Notes under the pieces: model-generated
What the model was told of the DNA's origin: nothing
Database searches by the model: none
What the model saw: only the letters and a program-made list of their open reading frames with translations
Shown here: positions 10,199 to 18,990 of the stretch, piece after piece
How positions within the stretch are numbered: position 1 is the stretch's first letter
Layout of the letters: every line of letters begins with the position of its first letter
Translations under genes and position numbers: made by a program
NCBI GenBank assembly: GCA_963807005.1
Contig: CAWDZK010000006.1
Coordinates: forward strand, 434,001 to 498,000
Source of the DNA: CAWDZK01 sp963807005
Lineage (GTDB): Bacteria; Actinomycetota; Actinomycetes; JACCUZ01
DNA: 64,000 nucleotides
Direction: 5' to 3'

Positions 10199-11308
10199 AT
10201 GACAGAGATCGAGATCGGTCGGGGCAAGCGCGGCCGCACGGCGTACTCCTTCGACGACATCGCGATCGTCCCCAGCCGGCGGACCCGGGACCCGGAGGAG
10301 GTGTCGGTCGCGTGGCAGATCGACGCCTATCGCTTCGAGATCCCTGTGCTCGCCGCGCCGATGGACTCCGTCGTCTCGCCGAGCACGGCGATCGCGCTCG
10401 GCAGGCTCGGCGGGCTCGGGGTCCTCAACCTCGAGGGGCTGTGGACGCGGTACGACGACCCCGAACCGCTGCTGGCCGAGATCGCCGGTCTCGACGACGC
10501 CGAGGTCACCCGCCGAATGCAGGAGATCTACGAGGCGCCGATCCAGCCCGAGCTGGTCGCCGCCCGCATCGCCGAGGTGCGCGCCGCCGGGGTCACCGTG
10601 GCCGCTGCCCTCTCGCCGCAGCGGACCGCCCAGCTCTGGAAGACCGTCGTCGACGCAGGCGTCGACCTGTTCGTCATCCGCGGTACGACGGTCAGCGCCG
10701 AGCACGTGTCGGGCCGGGCCGAGCCGCTGAACCTCAAGCAGTTCATCTACGAGCTCGACGTCCCGGTCGTCGTCGGCGGGTGCGCGACCTACCAGGCTGC
10801 GCTGCACCTCATGCGCACCGGCGCGGCCGGCGTGCTCGTCGGCTTCGGCGGCGGTGCCTCGCACACGACCCGCACCGTCCTCGGGGTGTCGGTGCCGATG
10901 GCCTCGGCCGTCGCCGACGTGCACGCGGCCCGGCGCGACTACCTCGACGAGTCCGGCGGCAGGTACGTGCACGTCATCGCCGACGGCGGGGTGGGGCTCT
11001 CCGGCGACGTCTCCAAGGCGATCGCCTGCGGTGCGGACGCCGTCATGGTGGGCTCGCCGCTGGCCCGGGCCACCGAGGCGCCCGGCCGCGGCTTCCACTG
11101 GGGGTCCGAGGCGCACCACGGCGAGCTGCCGCGCGGGGAGCGCGTCCGGGTCGGCACGATCGGCTCGCTGGAGGAGATCCTGCTCGGCCCGTCCCGGGTC
11201 TCGGACGGCTCGATGAACGTCGTCGGAGCACTGCGCCGGGCGATGGCGACCACCGGCTACTCCGACCTCAAGGAGTTCCAGCGGGTCGAGGTCACGGTCG
11301 CCCCCTGA
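10199..11308 (+). CDS. guaB3: GuaB3 family IMP dehydrogenase-related protein
   Basis: 369 residues: an IMPDH/GMP-reductase TIM barrel without CBS domains. The N-terminus GRGKRGRTAYSFDDIAIVPS is the standard start of the actinobacterial GuaB3 family. In the catalytic loop the sequence reads FGGGASHTTRT, so the IMPDH nucleophile Cys is replaced by Ser/His near residue 221. Substrate-site segments VIADGGVGLSGDVSKAIACGAD and MVGSPLARATEAPG are preserved. It therefore probably does not act as a normal IMPDH; its reaction in actinobacteria is not settled to my knowledge. It lies 28 bp after guaB with GC-rich spacing and is likely cotranscribed. Confidence 0.9.
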   Translation: MTEIEIGRGKRGRTAYSFDDIAIVPSRRTRDPEEVSVAWQIDAYRFEIPVLAAPMDSVVSPSTAIALGRLGGLGVLNLEGLWTRYDDPEPLLAEIAGLDDAEVTRRMQEIYEAPIQPELVAARIAEVRAAGVTVAAALSPQRTAQLWKTVVDAGVDLFVIRGTTVSAEHVSGRAEPLNLKQFIYELDVPVVVGGCATYQAALHLMRTGAAGVLVGFGGGASHTTRTVLGVSVPMASAVADVHAARRDYLDESGGRYVHVIADGGVGLSGDVSKAIACGADAVMVGSPLARATEAPGRGFHWGSEAHHGELPRGERVRVGTIGSLEEILLGPSRVSDGSMNVVGALRRAMATTGYSDLKEFQRVEVTVAP

Positions 11309-11400
11309 CCGGTCCGGCGCGGCGGAACGTATCGGGTTGGTCATGTTTTGCCCTCACACGGGTTATTTGCGCGCCCTGTGACACCGGTGGCTCTTGACGG

Positions 11401-11416
11401 TGTGACCGGCGTCACG
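11401..11416. promoter_or_regulatory. Crp-like palindrome upstream of the M4 protease gene
   Basis: TGTGA-CCGGCG-TCACG fits both the TGTGA-N6-TCACA form and the Streptomyces GTG-N6-GNCAC form of Crp sites. It lies directly after a TTGACG box (11394-11399), 55 bp before the ATG. Confidence 0.45.
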
Positions 11417-11471
11417 CGAGGTTCCTCGGCGGCCCAGAGCGGGCCGAACCGCAGTTCCGTCGAGGAGATCG

Positions 11472-13541
11472 ATGACCCACCCATCCCGTCCCCGCCACCA
11501 GGTGGTCGGCAGCCGCGTTCTCGTGACCAGCTGTGTCATGGCCGCCACCGCCCTGCTGGCGACCGGTCTCGGTGCACCCTCCGCCGTGGCCGCCCCGGAG
11601 ACCCGGCAGGAGTCCGCGCGTGACCAGGCCCGGGCCGCCCTGGACTCCCATGGCAAGGCCGTCCGCGAGTCCGCCGACGACACCTTCACCGCCCGAGGCA
11701 AGGCCGTCGTCGACCCCGACGGCGCCGCGCACGTGCGCTACGACCGCACCTACCGGGGGCTTCCCGTCCTCGGCGGCGACGTGGTGGTCCACGTCGCCCC
11801 CGACGGCGCGTACGACGGCTCCTCCCTGACGCTGCAGCGGCCGCTGGCTCTCGGCACCGCGGCGAAGGTCTCCCGCGCGGCCGCGATCGCCTCGGCCACC
11901 CGCGGCTTCGACGGCACGGTCGAGGCCACCGACGCCCGCCGGGTCGTCGACGCACTCGGGACGTCCCCGGCGTCGGCCTGGGAGGTCACTGTCCAGGGCA
12001 CCCGGACGGACGGGACACCGTCGGTCCTGCACGTGGTCGTCGATGCCACCAGCGGCGCCGTGCGCCGATCGGCCGACGAGATCAAGACCGGTACGGGCAA
12101 CTCGATGTACTCCGGCACGGTGACCATCGGGACCGGCGGCAGCGCCGGGTCGTACACCATGAGCGACTCGACCCGCGGTGGCAACTACACGACCGACCTC
12201 AAGGGCGCCACGTCGGGCACCGGGACGACGTTCACCGACGCCGACAACGTCTGGGGCAACGGCTCGACCAGCGATCGGGCAACCGCAGGCGTCGACGCGC
12301 ACTACGGCGCGCAGGAGACCTGGGACTTCTACAAGAACGTCCTCGGCCGCAACGGCGTGTTCAACAACGGCACCGGCGTGCGGTCGCGCGTCCACTACGG
12401 CAACGCGTACGTCAACGCCTTCTGGGACGGCACCCAGATGACCTACGGCGACGGGTCGGGGAACACCCACCCGCTGACCGAGCTCGACGTGGCCGGCCAC
12501 GAGATGACCCACGGCGTCACCGAGAACACGGCGAACCTGACCTACTCCGGTGAGTCCGGCGGGCTGAACGAGGCCACCAGCGACATCTTCGGCACCGCCG
12601 TGGAGTTCTACGCGAACAACCCCAGCGACGTCGGCGACTACCTGATCGGCGAGAAGATCAACATCAACGGCAACGGGACTCCGCTGCGGTACATGGACAA
12701 GCCGAGCAAGGACGGCGGCTCCGCCGACTGCTGGTACTCCGGCGTCGGCAACCTCGACGTGCACTACTCGTCCGGGCCGGGCAACCACGTCTTCTACCTG
12801 ATGTCCGAGGGCTCCGGTGCCAAGACCATCAACGGGGTCAGCTACAACAGCCCGACGTGCAACGGCTCGACGGTCACGGGCATCGGGCGCGACGCCGCCA
12901 CCAAGATCTGGTACCGCGCGCTGTCGGTGTACATGACCTCGAACACCAACTACGCCGGGGCGCGTACCGCAGCGGTCCAGGCCGCCACCGACCTCTACGG
13001 TGCCAGCTCCAGCCAGTGCGCCGGGGTGGCCGCCGCCTTCAGCGCCATCAGCGTGAGCGGGACCACCTGCACCACTGGCGGCGGTGGAGGTGGGAGCAAC
13101 CTGGTGGCCAACCCCGGCTTCGAGTCGGGCGCCACCTCCTGGTCGCAGACCAGCGGGGTCATCACCAGCGACGCGACCAAGGCGCACGCCGGCTCGTGGC
13201 TCGGCTGGCTCGACGGCTACGGCAGCACGCACACGGACACGCTGTCGCAGTCGGTGACCATCCCGTCGGCGAGCAGCGCGACGCTGTCGCTGTGGCTCAA
13301 GGTGACGACCAGCGAGTCCGGCAGCACGCCGTACGACACGTTCAAGGTCCAGGTCGTCAACGGCTCGACCACCACGACGCTCGGGACCTACTCGAACGCC
13401 AACGCCGGGTCCTACACCCAGCGCACGTTCAGCCTGACGCCGTACGTCGGCAAGACGGTCACGATCAAGTTCCTCGGGGTCGAGGACGGCTCGCTCGCGA
13501 CCAGCTTCTACGTCGATGACGTGTCGGTGACGACCGCCTGA
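11472..13541 (+). CDS. Secreted thermolysin-like M4 metallopeptidase with C-terminal accessory domain
   Basis: 689 residues. A signal peptide (about 1-40, ending SAVAA) is followed by an FTP/PepSY propeptide (about 45-200) and the M4 catalytic domain (about 205-520). The zinc site is HEMTH (H343, H347), with the third ligand Glu in GGLNEATSDIFG and the catalytic His in DVHYSSGPGNHVFY. After a Gly-rich linker (TGGGGGGSN), about 150 residues starting NLVANPGFESG form a jelly-roll, carbohydrate-binding-like or P-domain-like module. It is an extracellular neutral endopeptidase, autoprocessed after export. The ATG at 11472 follows GAGGAG. A Crp-like palindrome and TTGACG box lie upstream and a strong hairpin follows. 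Confidence 0.93.
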   Translation: MTHPSRPRHQVVGSRVLVTSCVMAATALLATGLGAPSAVAAPETRQESARDQARAALDSHGKAVRESADDTFTARGKAVVDPDGAAHVRYDRTYRGLPVLGGDVVVHVAPDGAYDGSSLTLQRPLALGTAAKVSRAAAIASATRGFDGTVEATDARRVVDALGTSPASAWEVTVQGTRTDGTPSVLHVVVDATSGAVRRSADEIKTGTGNSMYSGTVTIGTGGSAGSYTMSDSTRGGNYTTDLKGATSGTGTTFTDADNVWGNGSTSDRATAGVDAHYGAQETWDFYKNVLGRNGVFNNGTGVRSRVHYGNAYVNAFWDGTQMTYGDGSGNTHPLTELDVAGHEMTHGVTENTANLTYSGESGGLNEATSDIFGTAVEFYANNPSDVGDYLIGEKININGNGTPLRYMDKPSKDGGSADCWYSGVGNLDVHYSSGPGNHVFYLMSEGSGAKTINGVSYNSPTCNGSTVTGIGRDAATKIWYRALSVYMTSNTNYAGARTAAVQAATDLYGASSSQCAGVAAAFSAISVSGTTCTTGGGGGGSNLVANPGFESGATSWSQTSGVITSDATKAHAGSWLGWLDGYGSTHTDTLSQSVTIPSASSATLSLWLKVTTSESGSTPYDTFKVQVVNGSTTTTLGTYSNANAGSYTQRTFSLTPYVGKTVTIKFLGVEDGSLATSFYVDDVSVTTA

Positions 13542-13560
13542 GCGGTCGGTCCGGTCCGCG

Positions 13561-13600
13561 GCGCCGCCGCCCCTCCGCGCGCAGGGAGGGGTGGCGGCGC
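13561..13600 (+). terminator. Hairpin terminator after the M4 protease
   Basis: GCGCCGCC (13561-13568) plus CCCCTCC (13570-13576) pair with GGAGGGG (13585-13591) plus GGCGGCGC (13593-13600) through one G-T wobble, giving a 16-bp stem and an 8-nt loop. It lies 19 bp after the stop. Confidence 0.75.
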
Positions 13601-13637
13601 TGCCTGAGGCGGACTACTCGCGGGTAACATCGCGGGC

Positions 13638-15179
13638 ATGGGGCTGCCGACCGCCCACGCGGCGCTCACCGCCGACGTCGTCGCCGGGCCGGACGCCGTG
13701 CGGAGCACAACCGTCGAGCCCTTCACCGGCGAGCCGCTCGCGGACCTCCCGACCTCCACGCCGGAGGACGTCGAGCGGGCGTACGACGTGGCGCGGCGGG
13801 CCCAGCAGGACTGGGCCCGCCGGCCGCTGCGGGACCGGTGCGCCGTCTTCCTGCGGCTGCACGACCTGGCGCTCGACCGGCAGGTCGAGGCGCTGGACCT
13901 GGTCCAGCGCGAGTCCGGCAAGGCCCGCCGGCACGCGCTCGAGGAGCTGCTCGACGTCGCCCTCACCGCCCGGCACTACGCGCGGTCGGCGCGGCGCTAC
14001 CTCGCACCCGTCCGGCACGCCGGCGTCGCCCCGCTGCTGTCGGTGGCCCACGAGCTGCGCCACCCGAAGGGCGTCGTCGGCATCGTGTCCCCGTGGAACT
14101 ACCCGCTCACGCTCGCCGTGAGCGACGCGGTCCCGGCCTTCATCGCCGGCAACGGCGTGGTGCACAAGCCGGACACCCAGACCGCCCTGACGGCGCTGTG
14201 GGTGCGCGCCCTCGCGATCGAGGCCGGACTCCCGGCGGAGCTCTGGCAGATCGTGGTGGGGGACGGGCCGGTCGTCGGCCGGGCCGTCGTCGACGGCGGC
14301 GACTTCGTCTGCTTCACCGGCTCGACGCCGGTGGGCCGGGAGGTCGCCGAACGCTGCGCGCGGCGGCTGGTCGGCTGCTCGCTCGAGCTCGGCGGGAAGA
14401 ACCCGATGCTCGTGCTGGCCGACGCCGACCTCGACCGGGCCGCCGAGGGGGCGGTCCGCGACTGCTTCAGCAACGCCGGGCAGCTGTGCGTCTCGGTCGA
14501 GCGCATCTACGTCGTCGACTCCGTGCACGACGCCTTCGTCGACCGGTTCGTCGGGCGGACCCGCGCCCTCCGGCTCGGGGCCGACCTCGACTACGGCCCC
14601 GACATGGGGACCCTCATCTCCGGAGCCCAGCTCGAGCGGGTGAGCGCCCACGTCGACGATGCCGTCACGAAGGGGGCCGAGGTCCTCGCCGGCGGCCGGG
14701 CCCGGCCGGACCTCGGGCCCTACTTCTACGAGCCGACCGTGCTCACCAACGTCACCGAGGACATGGCCCTGTGCCGGGACGAGACGTTCGGCCCGGTGGT
14801 CGCCGTCCGGGCCGTGCAGGACGAGGACGAGGCGGTCAGCCTCGCCAACGACTCGGTCTACGGCCTGAACGCCTCGGTCTGGACCCGTGACGTGGGGCGG
14901 GGGCGGCGGGTCGCGGCCCGGGTCCGCACCGGCACCGTGAGCATCAACGAGACCTACGCCGCGGCCTGGGGTGCGACCCGGTCACCGATGGGCGGCGTCA
15001 AGGACTCCGGGATGGGCCGGCGGCACGGTCGCGACGGGATCGTGAAGTACACCGAGCCGCAGACCGTCGCGGTGCAGCGGCTGACCGGCCTCGCGCCGCC
15101 GCGGACGGTGTCCTGGGACCGCTGGGCGCTGGGGTTCACCACGTCGCTGCGCGTCCTCAAGGCGATCGGCCGGCGGTGA
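13638..15179 (+). CDS. Succinic semialdehyde dehydrogenase-like aldehyde dehydrogenase (GabD2 type)
   Basis: 513 residues of the NAD(P)-dependent aldehyde dehydrogenase superfamily. Visible are the [10 protein letters not shown] cofactor motif near 155, [11 protein letters not shown], the general-base Glu250 in LELGGKN and the catalytic Cys284 in [12 protein letters not shown]. The long N-terminus and the C-terminal [18 protein letters not shown] are typical of actinobacterial GabD2-type enzymes, which oxidise succinic semialdehyde; other aldehydes are possible. A TAACAT hexamer 7 nt before the ATG, without a ribosome-binding site, suggests a leaderless transcript. The gene overlaps by 4 nt a remnant of a flavin oxidoreductase gene. 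Confidence 0.88.
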   Translation: MGLPTAHAALTADVVAGPDAVRSTTVEPFTGEPLADLPTSTPEDVERAYDVARRAQQDWARRPLRDRCAVFLRLHDLALDRQVEALDLVQRESGKARRHALEELLDVALTARHYARSARRYLAPVRHAGVAPLLSVAHELRHPKGVVGIVSPWNYPLTLAVSDAVPAFIAGNGVVHKPDTQTALTALWVRALAIEAGLPAELWQIVVGDGPVVGRAVVDGGDFVCFTGSTPVGREVAERCARRLVGCSLELGGKNPMLVLADADLDRAAEGAVRDCFSNAGQLCVSVERIYVVDSVHDAFVDRFVGRTRALRLGADLDYGPDMGTLISGAQLERVSAHVDDAVTKGAEVLAGGRARPDLGPYFYEPTVLTNVTEDMALCRDETFGPVVAVRAVQDEDEAVSLANDSVYGLNASVWTRDVGRGRRVAARVRTGTVSINETYAAAWGATRSPMGGVKDSGMGRRHGRDGIVKYTEPQTVAVQRLTGLAPPRTVSWDRWALGFTTSLRVLKAIGRR

Positions 15180-15280
15180 CCGCGGAGCGTGCCGTCGGCG
15201 CGCCGGACGACGACGTCGTGGTGGTCGGGTCCGGGTTCGGCGGGTCGCACCCGGCAGTTCCGGGCATGACCCTGGGGTGA
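15176..15280 (+). pseudogene. Truncated N-terminal remnant of an FAD-dependent (GMC-type) oxidoreductase
   Basis: A 34-codon frame starts at a GTG that overlaps the aldehyde dehydrogenase stop (GTGA). It encodes a Rossmann start, [11 protein letters not shown] (residues 14-24), identical in pattern to the FAD-binding first strand and loop of GMC/cholesterol-oxidase-like enzymes. After this the sequence loses all similarity (HPAVPGM) and stops at a TGA overlapping the SDR start. GMC oxidoreductases commonly follow gabD2-type genes in actinobacteria, so this looks like the 5' stub left by an internal deletion of about 1.6 kb or more. It may now serve only to couple translation to the SDR. Confidence 0.7.
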
Positions 15281-16221
15281 CACTCCTCCCCGGCTGGTCC
15301 GAGTCCGACATCCCCGACCTGACCGGCCGCCGCGCCGTCGTCACCGGCGCGACCTCCGGACTCGGTCTGGAGACCGCGCGGGCGCTGGCCGCGCACGGCG
15401 CGTCGGTTGTGATGACGGCCCGGGACCGTAGCCGGGGGGAGGCCGCGGTGCGCCGGGTGCGCGCCGCCGTGCCCGGCGCGCAGGTCGCCGTCGCGGACCT
15501 CGACCTGGCCGACCTCGACTCGGTGCGGGCCTTCGCCGCGGGTCAGCCGCCGCTGGACCTGCTGGTCAACAACGCCGGGGTGATGGCGCTCCCGACCCGG
15601 GAGGTGACCCTGGACGGCTTCGAGCGCCAGATCGGCACCAACCACCTCGGTCACTTCGCCCTGACCGGTCTCCTCCTGCCGGCCCTGCTCGCCCGGCCGG
15701 GTGCCCGCGTCGTGACCGTGTCGAGCATGGTGCACTGGACCGGCGCCATGAGCCTGGCCGACCTGCACAGCGAGCAGCGGTACGACCCGTGGCAGGCGTA
15801 CGCCCGGTCCAAGCTGGCGAACCTGCTCTTCGTGCAGCAGCTCGACCGGTTCGCGCGGGCTGCGGGGGCCGACCTGCTCAGCGTGGGCGCCCACCCCGGC
15901 TACACCCGGACCCGGCTGGTGGCCAACGGCCCGGCGCAGGGCCACCCGGTCGCCGGTGCGCTGGTCCGTGCCGGGACGGTGCTGGTCGGGCAGGGCGCCC
16001 GCACCGGCGCCCTCCCTCAGCTACGGGCGGCGACCGACCCCTCGGTCGAAGGTGGCGACTACCTTGGTCCGCGGCTGCTGGGCTGGCGTGGGCTGCCGGT
16101 GACCGCCCGGCGCTCCGAGGCGGCCCGGGACCATACCGTGGCCGCGCAGCTGTGGGCGGAGTCCGAGCGGCTGACCGGGGTGAGCTTCGACGCCCTGTAC
16201 GTCGCCGCCTGGTCGCCCTGA
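15277..16221 (+). CDS. Short-chain dehydrogenase/reductase
   Basis: 314 residues. The cofactor motif TGATSGLG is near residue 24, NNAG near 100, and the catalytic Tyr175-x3-Lys179 pair is present in YARSK, with an upstream Ser in TVSSMVHW. The length and the [15 protein letters not shown] segment match retinol-dehydrogenase-like/WW-oxidoreductase-type SDRs common in actinobacteria; substrate unknown. The GTG start overlaps the stop of the oxidoreductase remnant by 4 nt, so it is translationally coupled to the aldehyde dehydrogenase unit. It ends 2 bp from the convergent methyltransferase stop, leaving no room for a separate terminator. Confidence 0.87.
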   Translation: MTLLPGWSESDIPDLTGRRAVVTGATSGLGLETARALAAHGASVVMTARDRSRGEAAVRRVRAAVPGAQVAVADLDLADLDSVRAFAAGQPPLDLLVNNAGVMALPTREVTLDGFERQIGTNHLGHFALTGLLLPALLARPGARVVTVSSMVHWTGAMSLADLHSEQRYDPWQAYARSKLANLLFVQQLDRFARAAGADLLSVGAHPGYTRTRLVANGPAQGHPVAGALVRAGTVLVGQGARTGALPQLRAATDPSVEGGDYLGPRLLGWRGLPVTARRSEAARDHTVAAQLWAESERLTGVSFDALYVAAWSP

Positions 16222-16223
16222 GG

Positions 16224-17030
16224 TCAGGGAGCGCGCCGCCCGATCGCCACGAAGGTCGGCGCGAACATCCGTGGCCGGGGACTGACCGAGTCCAGTGCCT
16301 CCATGGCGGCTCCCCACCGGGCCACGTCGGCCGGGGTGGCGACCCCGGACTCCACCATCGCGTCCCGCGCGGCCCAGGACGGCGGCCGCATCCCGGGCGG
16401 CACCTCGATGATCCCGTACCAGCCGCGGAAGGCCTCCAGCTGCAGCCCGGCCGCCTCGACGAGCTCGCCCAGCCGGGTGCCGACCTGCGGGTCGTTCCCC
16501 CGACGCGTGTGGAACTCGGCATAGCGGGTCATCAGGTCGGCCAGGTCGTCGGGCACCGGTCGGAGCCGGATGGCGGTGAGGTCCACGTCGACGAGGTACA
16601 CGGACCCGCCCGGGCGGACCAGCGTCGCCAGGTGGTCGACGATCTGTTGCTCCGCACCGCCGTTGTGCGCCAGGACGTGCCTCAGCACGGCGACGTCGAA
16701 GCTGCCCGGCTCGAGGCCGGTGGCCTGCGCCGACCCGAGCCGTACGTCGGCCGGGCCACCACCGGCCGACTGCTCGGCCGCGACCGCGGCACGGGCCTGG
16801 TCGACGGCCTCCGGGTCACCGTCGACGCCGCTCACCCGGCCGTCCGGCCCGACCACGCGGCTCATGACCACCAGCACGGCACCCGGGCCGCACCCGACGT
16901 CGGCAACCGCGGCGCCGGGCCCGATGCCCGCCGCGGACCACAGGTCCGCCTCGGCCTCCCGCGCGACCTCGGCCATCATCCGGTACCGGCCGATCTCGGC
17001 TTCGCTGAGCCGCAGCGAGTAGGTCGACAC
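16224..17030 (-). CDS. SAM-dependent methyltransferase
   Basis: About 268 residues from a GTG at 17030. Class I motif I reads VADVGCGPGAVLVVMSR near residue 38, followed by an acidic GVDGDPEAVDQAR strand and FDVAVLRHVLAHN (motif IV region). The C-terminal part, GWYGIIEVPPGMRPPSW, is conserved among actinobacterial UbiE-like methyltransferases, but the substrate cannot be told. The frame is open upstream to 17249 without a better start. A TTGACG box about 40 nt upstream suggests a promoter and a very short leader. The ABC exporter genes lie upstream on the same strand after 151 bp. Confidence 0.75.
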   Translation of the reverse strand: MSTYSLRLSEAEIGRYRMMAEVAREAEADLWSAAGIGPGAAVADVGCGPGAVLVVMSRVVGPDGRVSGVDGDPEAVDQARAAVAAEQSAGGGPADVRLGSAQATGLEPGSFDVAVLRHVLAHNGGAEQQIVDHLATLVRPGGSVYLVDVDLTAIRLRPVPDDLADLMTRYAEFHTRRGNDPQVGTRLGELVEAAGLQLEAFRGWYGIIEVPPGMRPPSWAARDAMVESGVATPADVARWGAAMEALDSVSPRPRMFAPTFVAIGRRAP

Positions 17031-17181
17031 GCTGCGAGCATCGACGCGGTCCGGGGCGTCGTCAAGGGTGTGACGGGCGAGGGCCGGCTCCCCTGCTCCG
17101 ATCGCCGACCCCCGCCCACCTGTACTTCGCAAGGAGGTGCCGGTTCGGATTGCCGGTCGGCGAAGAAAATGCCGGGCAGCC

Positions 17182-18990
17182 TCAGTGGCTCCCGGCGGCG
17201 TCGGGGGCGGTCGCCCGCCAGGAGTCCCACAGCGCGGCGTAGGCGCCACCCGCCTCGATCAGCTCGTCGTGGCTGCCCAGCTCGCTGACCAGGCCGTCCT
17301 CGACCACGGCGACCCGGTCCGCGTCGTGCGCGGTGTGCAGGCGGTGCGCGATGGCCACGACCGTGCGCCCGTGCAGGACGGCGGCCAGCGACCGCTCGAG
17401 GTGACGCGCTGCACGGGGGTCGAGCAGTGAGGTTGCCTCGTCCAGGACCAAGGTGTGCGGGTCGGCCAGCACCAGCCGGGCCAGGGCCAGCTGCTGCGCC
17501 TGCGCCGGGGTCACCGCCAGTGCGCCGGAGCCGACCTCGGTGGCCAGCCCGTCCGGGAGGGCGAGCACCCAGCCCAGGGCGTCGACGGCAGCCAGGGCGG
17601 ACCGCAGCTCCCCCTCGTCCGCGTCGGGGCGCGCGAGCAGGAGGTTCTCGGCCACCGTCCCCACGAAGACGTGGTGCTCCTGGGTGACGAGGACGACGTG
17701 GCCGCGCAGCTGGTCCAGCGGGAGGTCGACCAACGGGACCTCGCCGACGGTCACGGCACCGGTGCGCGGCGGGTGGATTCCCGCCAGCAGCCGGCCCAGG
17801 GTGGACTTCCCGGCGCCGGAGGGGCCGACGACGGCCAGCCGCTCACCGGGGCGCAGGTCGAGGTCGATGCCGTTGAGGACGTCGCGGTCGTCCCGGTAGG
17901 CGAACCGGACGTCACGGACCCGGACGTGCTCGTCCACCGGGACGGCGTCGCCCGCCACCCGGTCGTCCGGCACCTGCTCGACGCCGAGGATCCGGGCCAG
18001 CGCGGTGGCACCGACCTGGACCTCGTCCAGCCACGAGACCAGCCGGTCGACCGGGTCGACCATCTGCACGGCGTACAGCGTGATGGTGGTGACGGCGCCG
18101 AGCGAGGCGTGCCCCGTGGACACCAGCCAGCCGCCCCAGAGCAGGCTCACCGTCACCGGGATCGCGTACGCCAGCTCCATCGTCGGGAAGAAGACCGTGC
18201 GCAGCCGCAGCGTGTAGACCTCGGCGCCGTAGGCGTCGGCGAGGTCGTCCTCGAGCCGCGCGATCCGTCGCTCGCCCAGGCCGAGCGCCTCCACCGTGCT
18301 GGCCCCGTCGACCGTCTCGGCCAGCGTCCCGTTGAACGCCGCGTAGCACTCGCGTTCGGCCAGGTAGCCCTCGGGCGCCCGCCGCAGGTACCAGCGGGTG
18401 CCCACCGCGATCAGCGGGGCACCGGCAAGGAGCGGGAGCGCCACCAGCGGGGCGGTGAGGAACGCGGCCACGCCCGTCAGCAGCACCGTCAGCCCGGCCA
18501 CCAGCACCTCGGGGACGGCGAACCGGACGGTCCGGGCCAGCGCCTCGACGTCACCGGTGCTCCGGGTCACCAGGTCGCCGGTGCCGGCCCGCTCGACGGC
18601 GCTCAGCGGCAGGGCCAGCACCCGCTCCAGGTAGCGCTCGCGCAGGGACGCGAACACCGTCTCGCCCAGCACGAACGCCGACCGGCGGGCCCACCAGGTG
18701 AGGGCGGTCTGCGCGACCAGGGCCGCCGCCAGCAGCAGCGCCAGCCGGTCGATGTGCGACTCGGTCGTGCCCCGGCGGACCGACTCGACGACGTCGCCCA
18801 GCAGTCGGGGGCCGGCCAGCGCGGCGACCGCGGCCAGCCCGTTGAGGGCGAGCATGCCGAGCAGCGGCCGGCGGTAGCCGGCGAGCAGCAGCCGGGCCTG
18901 CTCGCGGACCTGGACCGCCGAGGCGACCGGCAGGGTCGCGGTCGGCTGGTGCCGGCGCAGGGGCGGCCGGTCGGTCCCGGGGAACCTCAT
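17182..18990 (-). CDS. ABC exporter half-transporter (canonical Walker A/B, degenerate signature)
   Basis: 602 residues: six-helix transmembrane domain (about 30-320) and nucleotide-binding domain (about 345-580). Walker [10 protein letters not shown] (about 388-396) and Walker [10 protein letters not shown] (about 513) are intact. The ABC signature, however, reads AVTPAQAQQ (about 490) instead of LSGGQ. The ATG overlaps the stop of the upstream half-transporter by 4 nt (ATGA). The pair forms a heterodimeric exporter in which this subunit supplies the catalytic Walker A/B to the consensus ATP site. Substrate unknown; drug, lipid and peptide export are all possible. Confidence 0.9.
   Translation of the reverse strand: MRFPGTDRPPLRRHQPTATLPVASAVQVREQARLLLAGYRRPLLGMLALNGLAAVAALAGPRLLGDVVESVRRGTTESHIDRLALLLAAALVAQTALTWWARRSAFVLGETVFASLRERYLERVLALPLSAVERAGTGDLVTRSTGDVEALARTVRFAVPEVLVAGLTVLLTGVAAFLTAPLVALPLLAGAPLIAVGTRWYLRRAPEGYLAERECYAAFNGTLAETVDGASTVEALGLGERRIARLEDDLADAYGAEVYTLRLRTVFFPTMELAYAIPVTVSLLWGGWLVSTGHASLGAVTTITLYAVQMVDPVDRLVSWLDEVQVGATALARILGVEQVPDDRVAGDAVPVDEHVRVRDVRFAYRDDRDVLNGIDLDLRPGERLAVVGPSGAGKSTLGRLLAGIHPPRTGAVTVGEVPLVDLPLDQLRGHVVLVTQEHHVFVGTVAENLLLARPDADEGELRSALAAVDALGWVLALPDGLATEVGSGALAVTPAQAQQLALARLVLADPHTLVLDEATSLLDPRAARHLERSLAAVLHGRTVVAIAHRLHTAHDADRVAVVEDGLVSELGSHDELIEAGGAYAALWDSWRATAPDAAGSH

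Noticed and set aside
17101..17181. AAGGAGGTG sequence on the plus strand as a ribosome-binding site for a hidden gene
   Set aside because: The frame that follows (from 17137) is antisense to the ABC exporter and has no protein-like features; both real genes here are on the minus strand.
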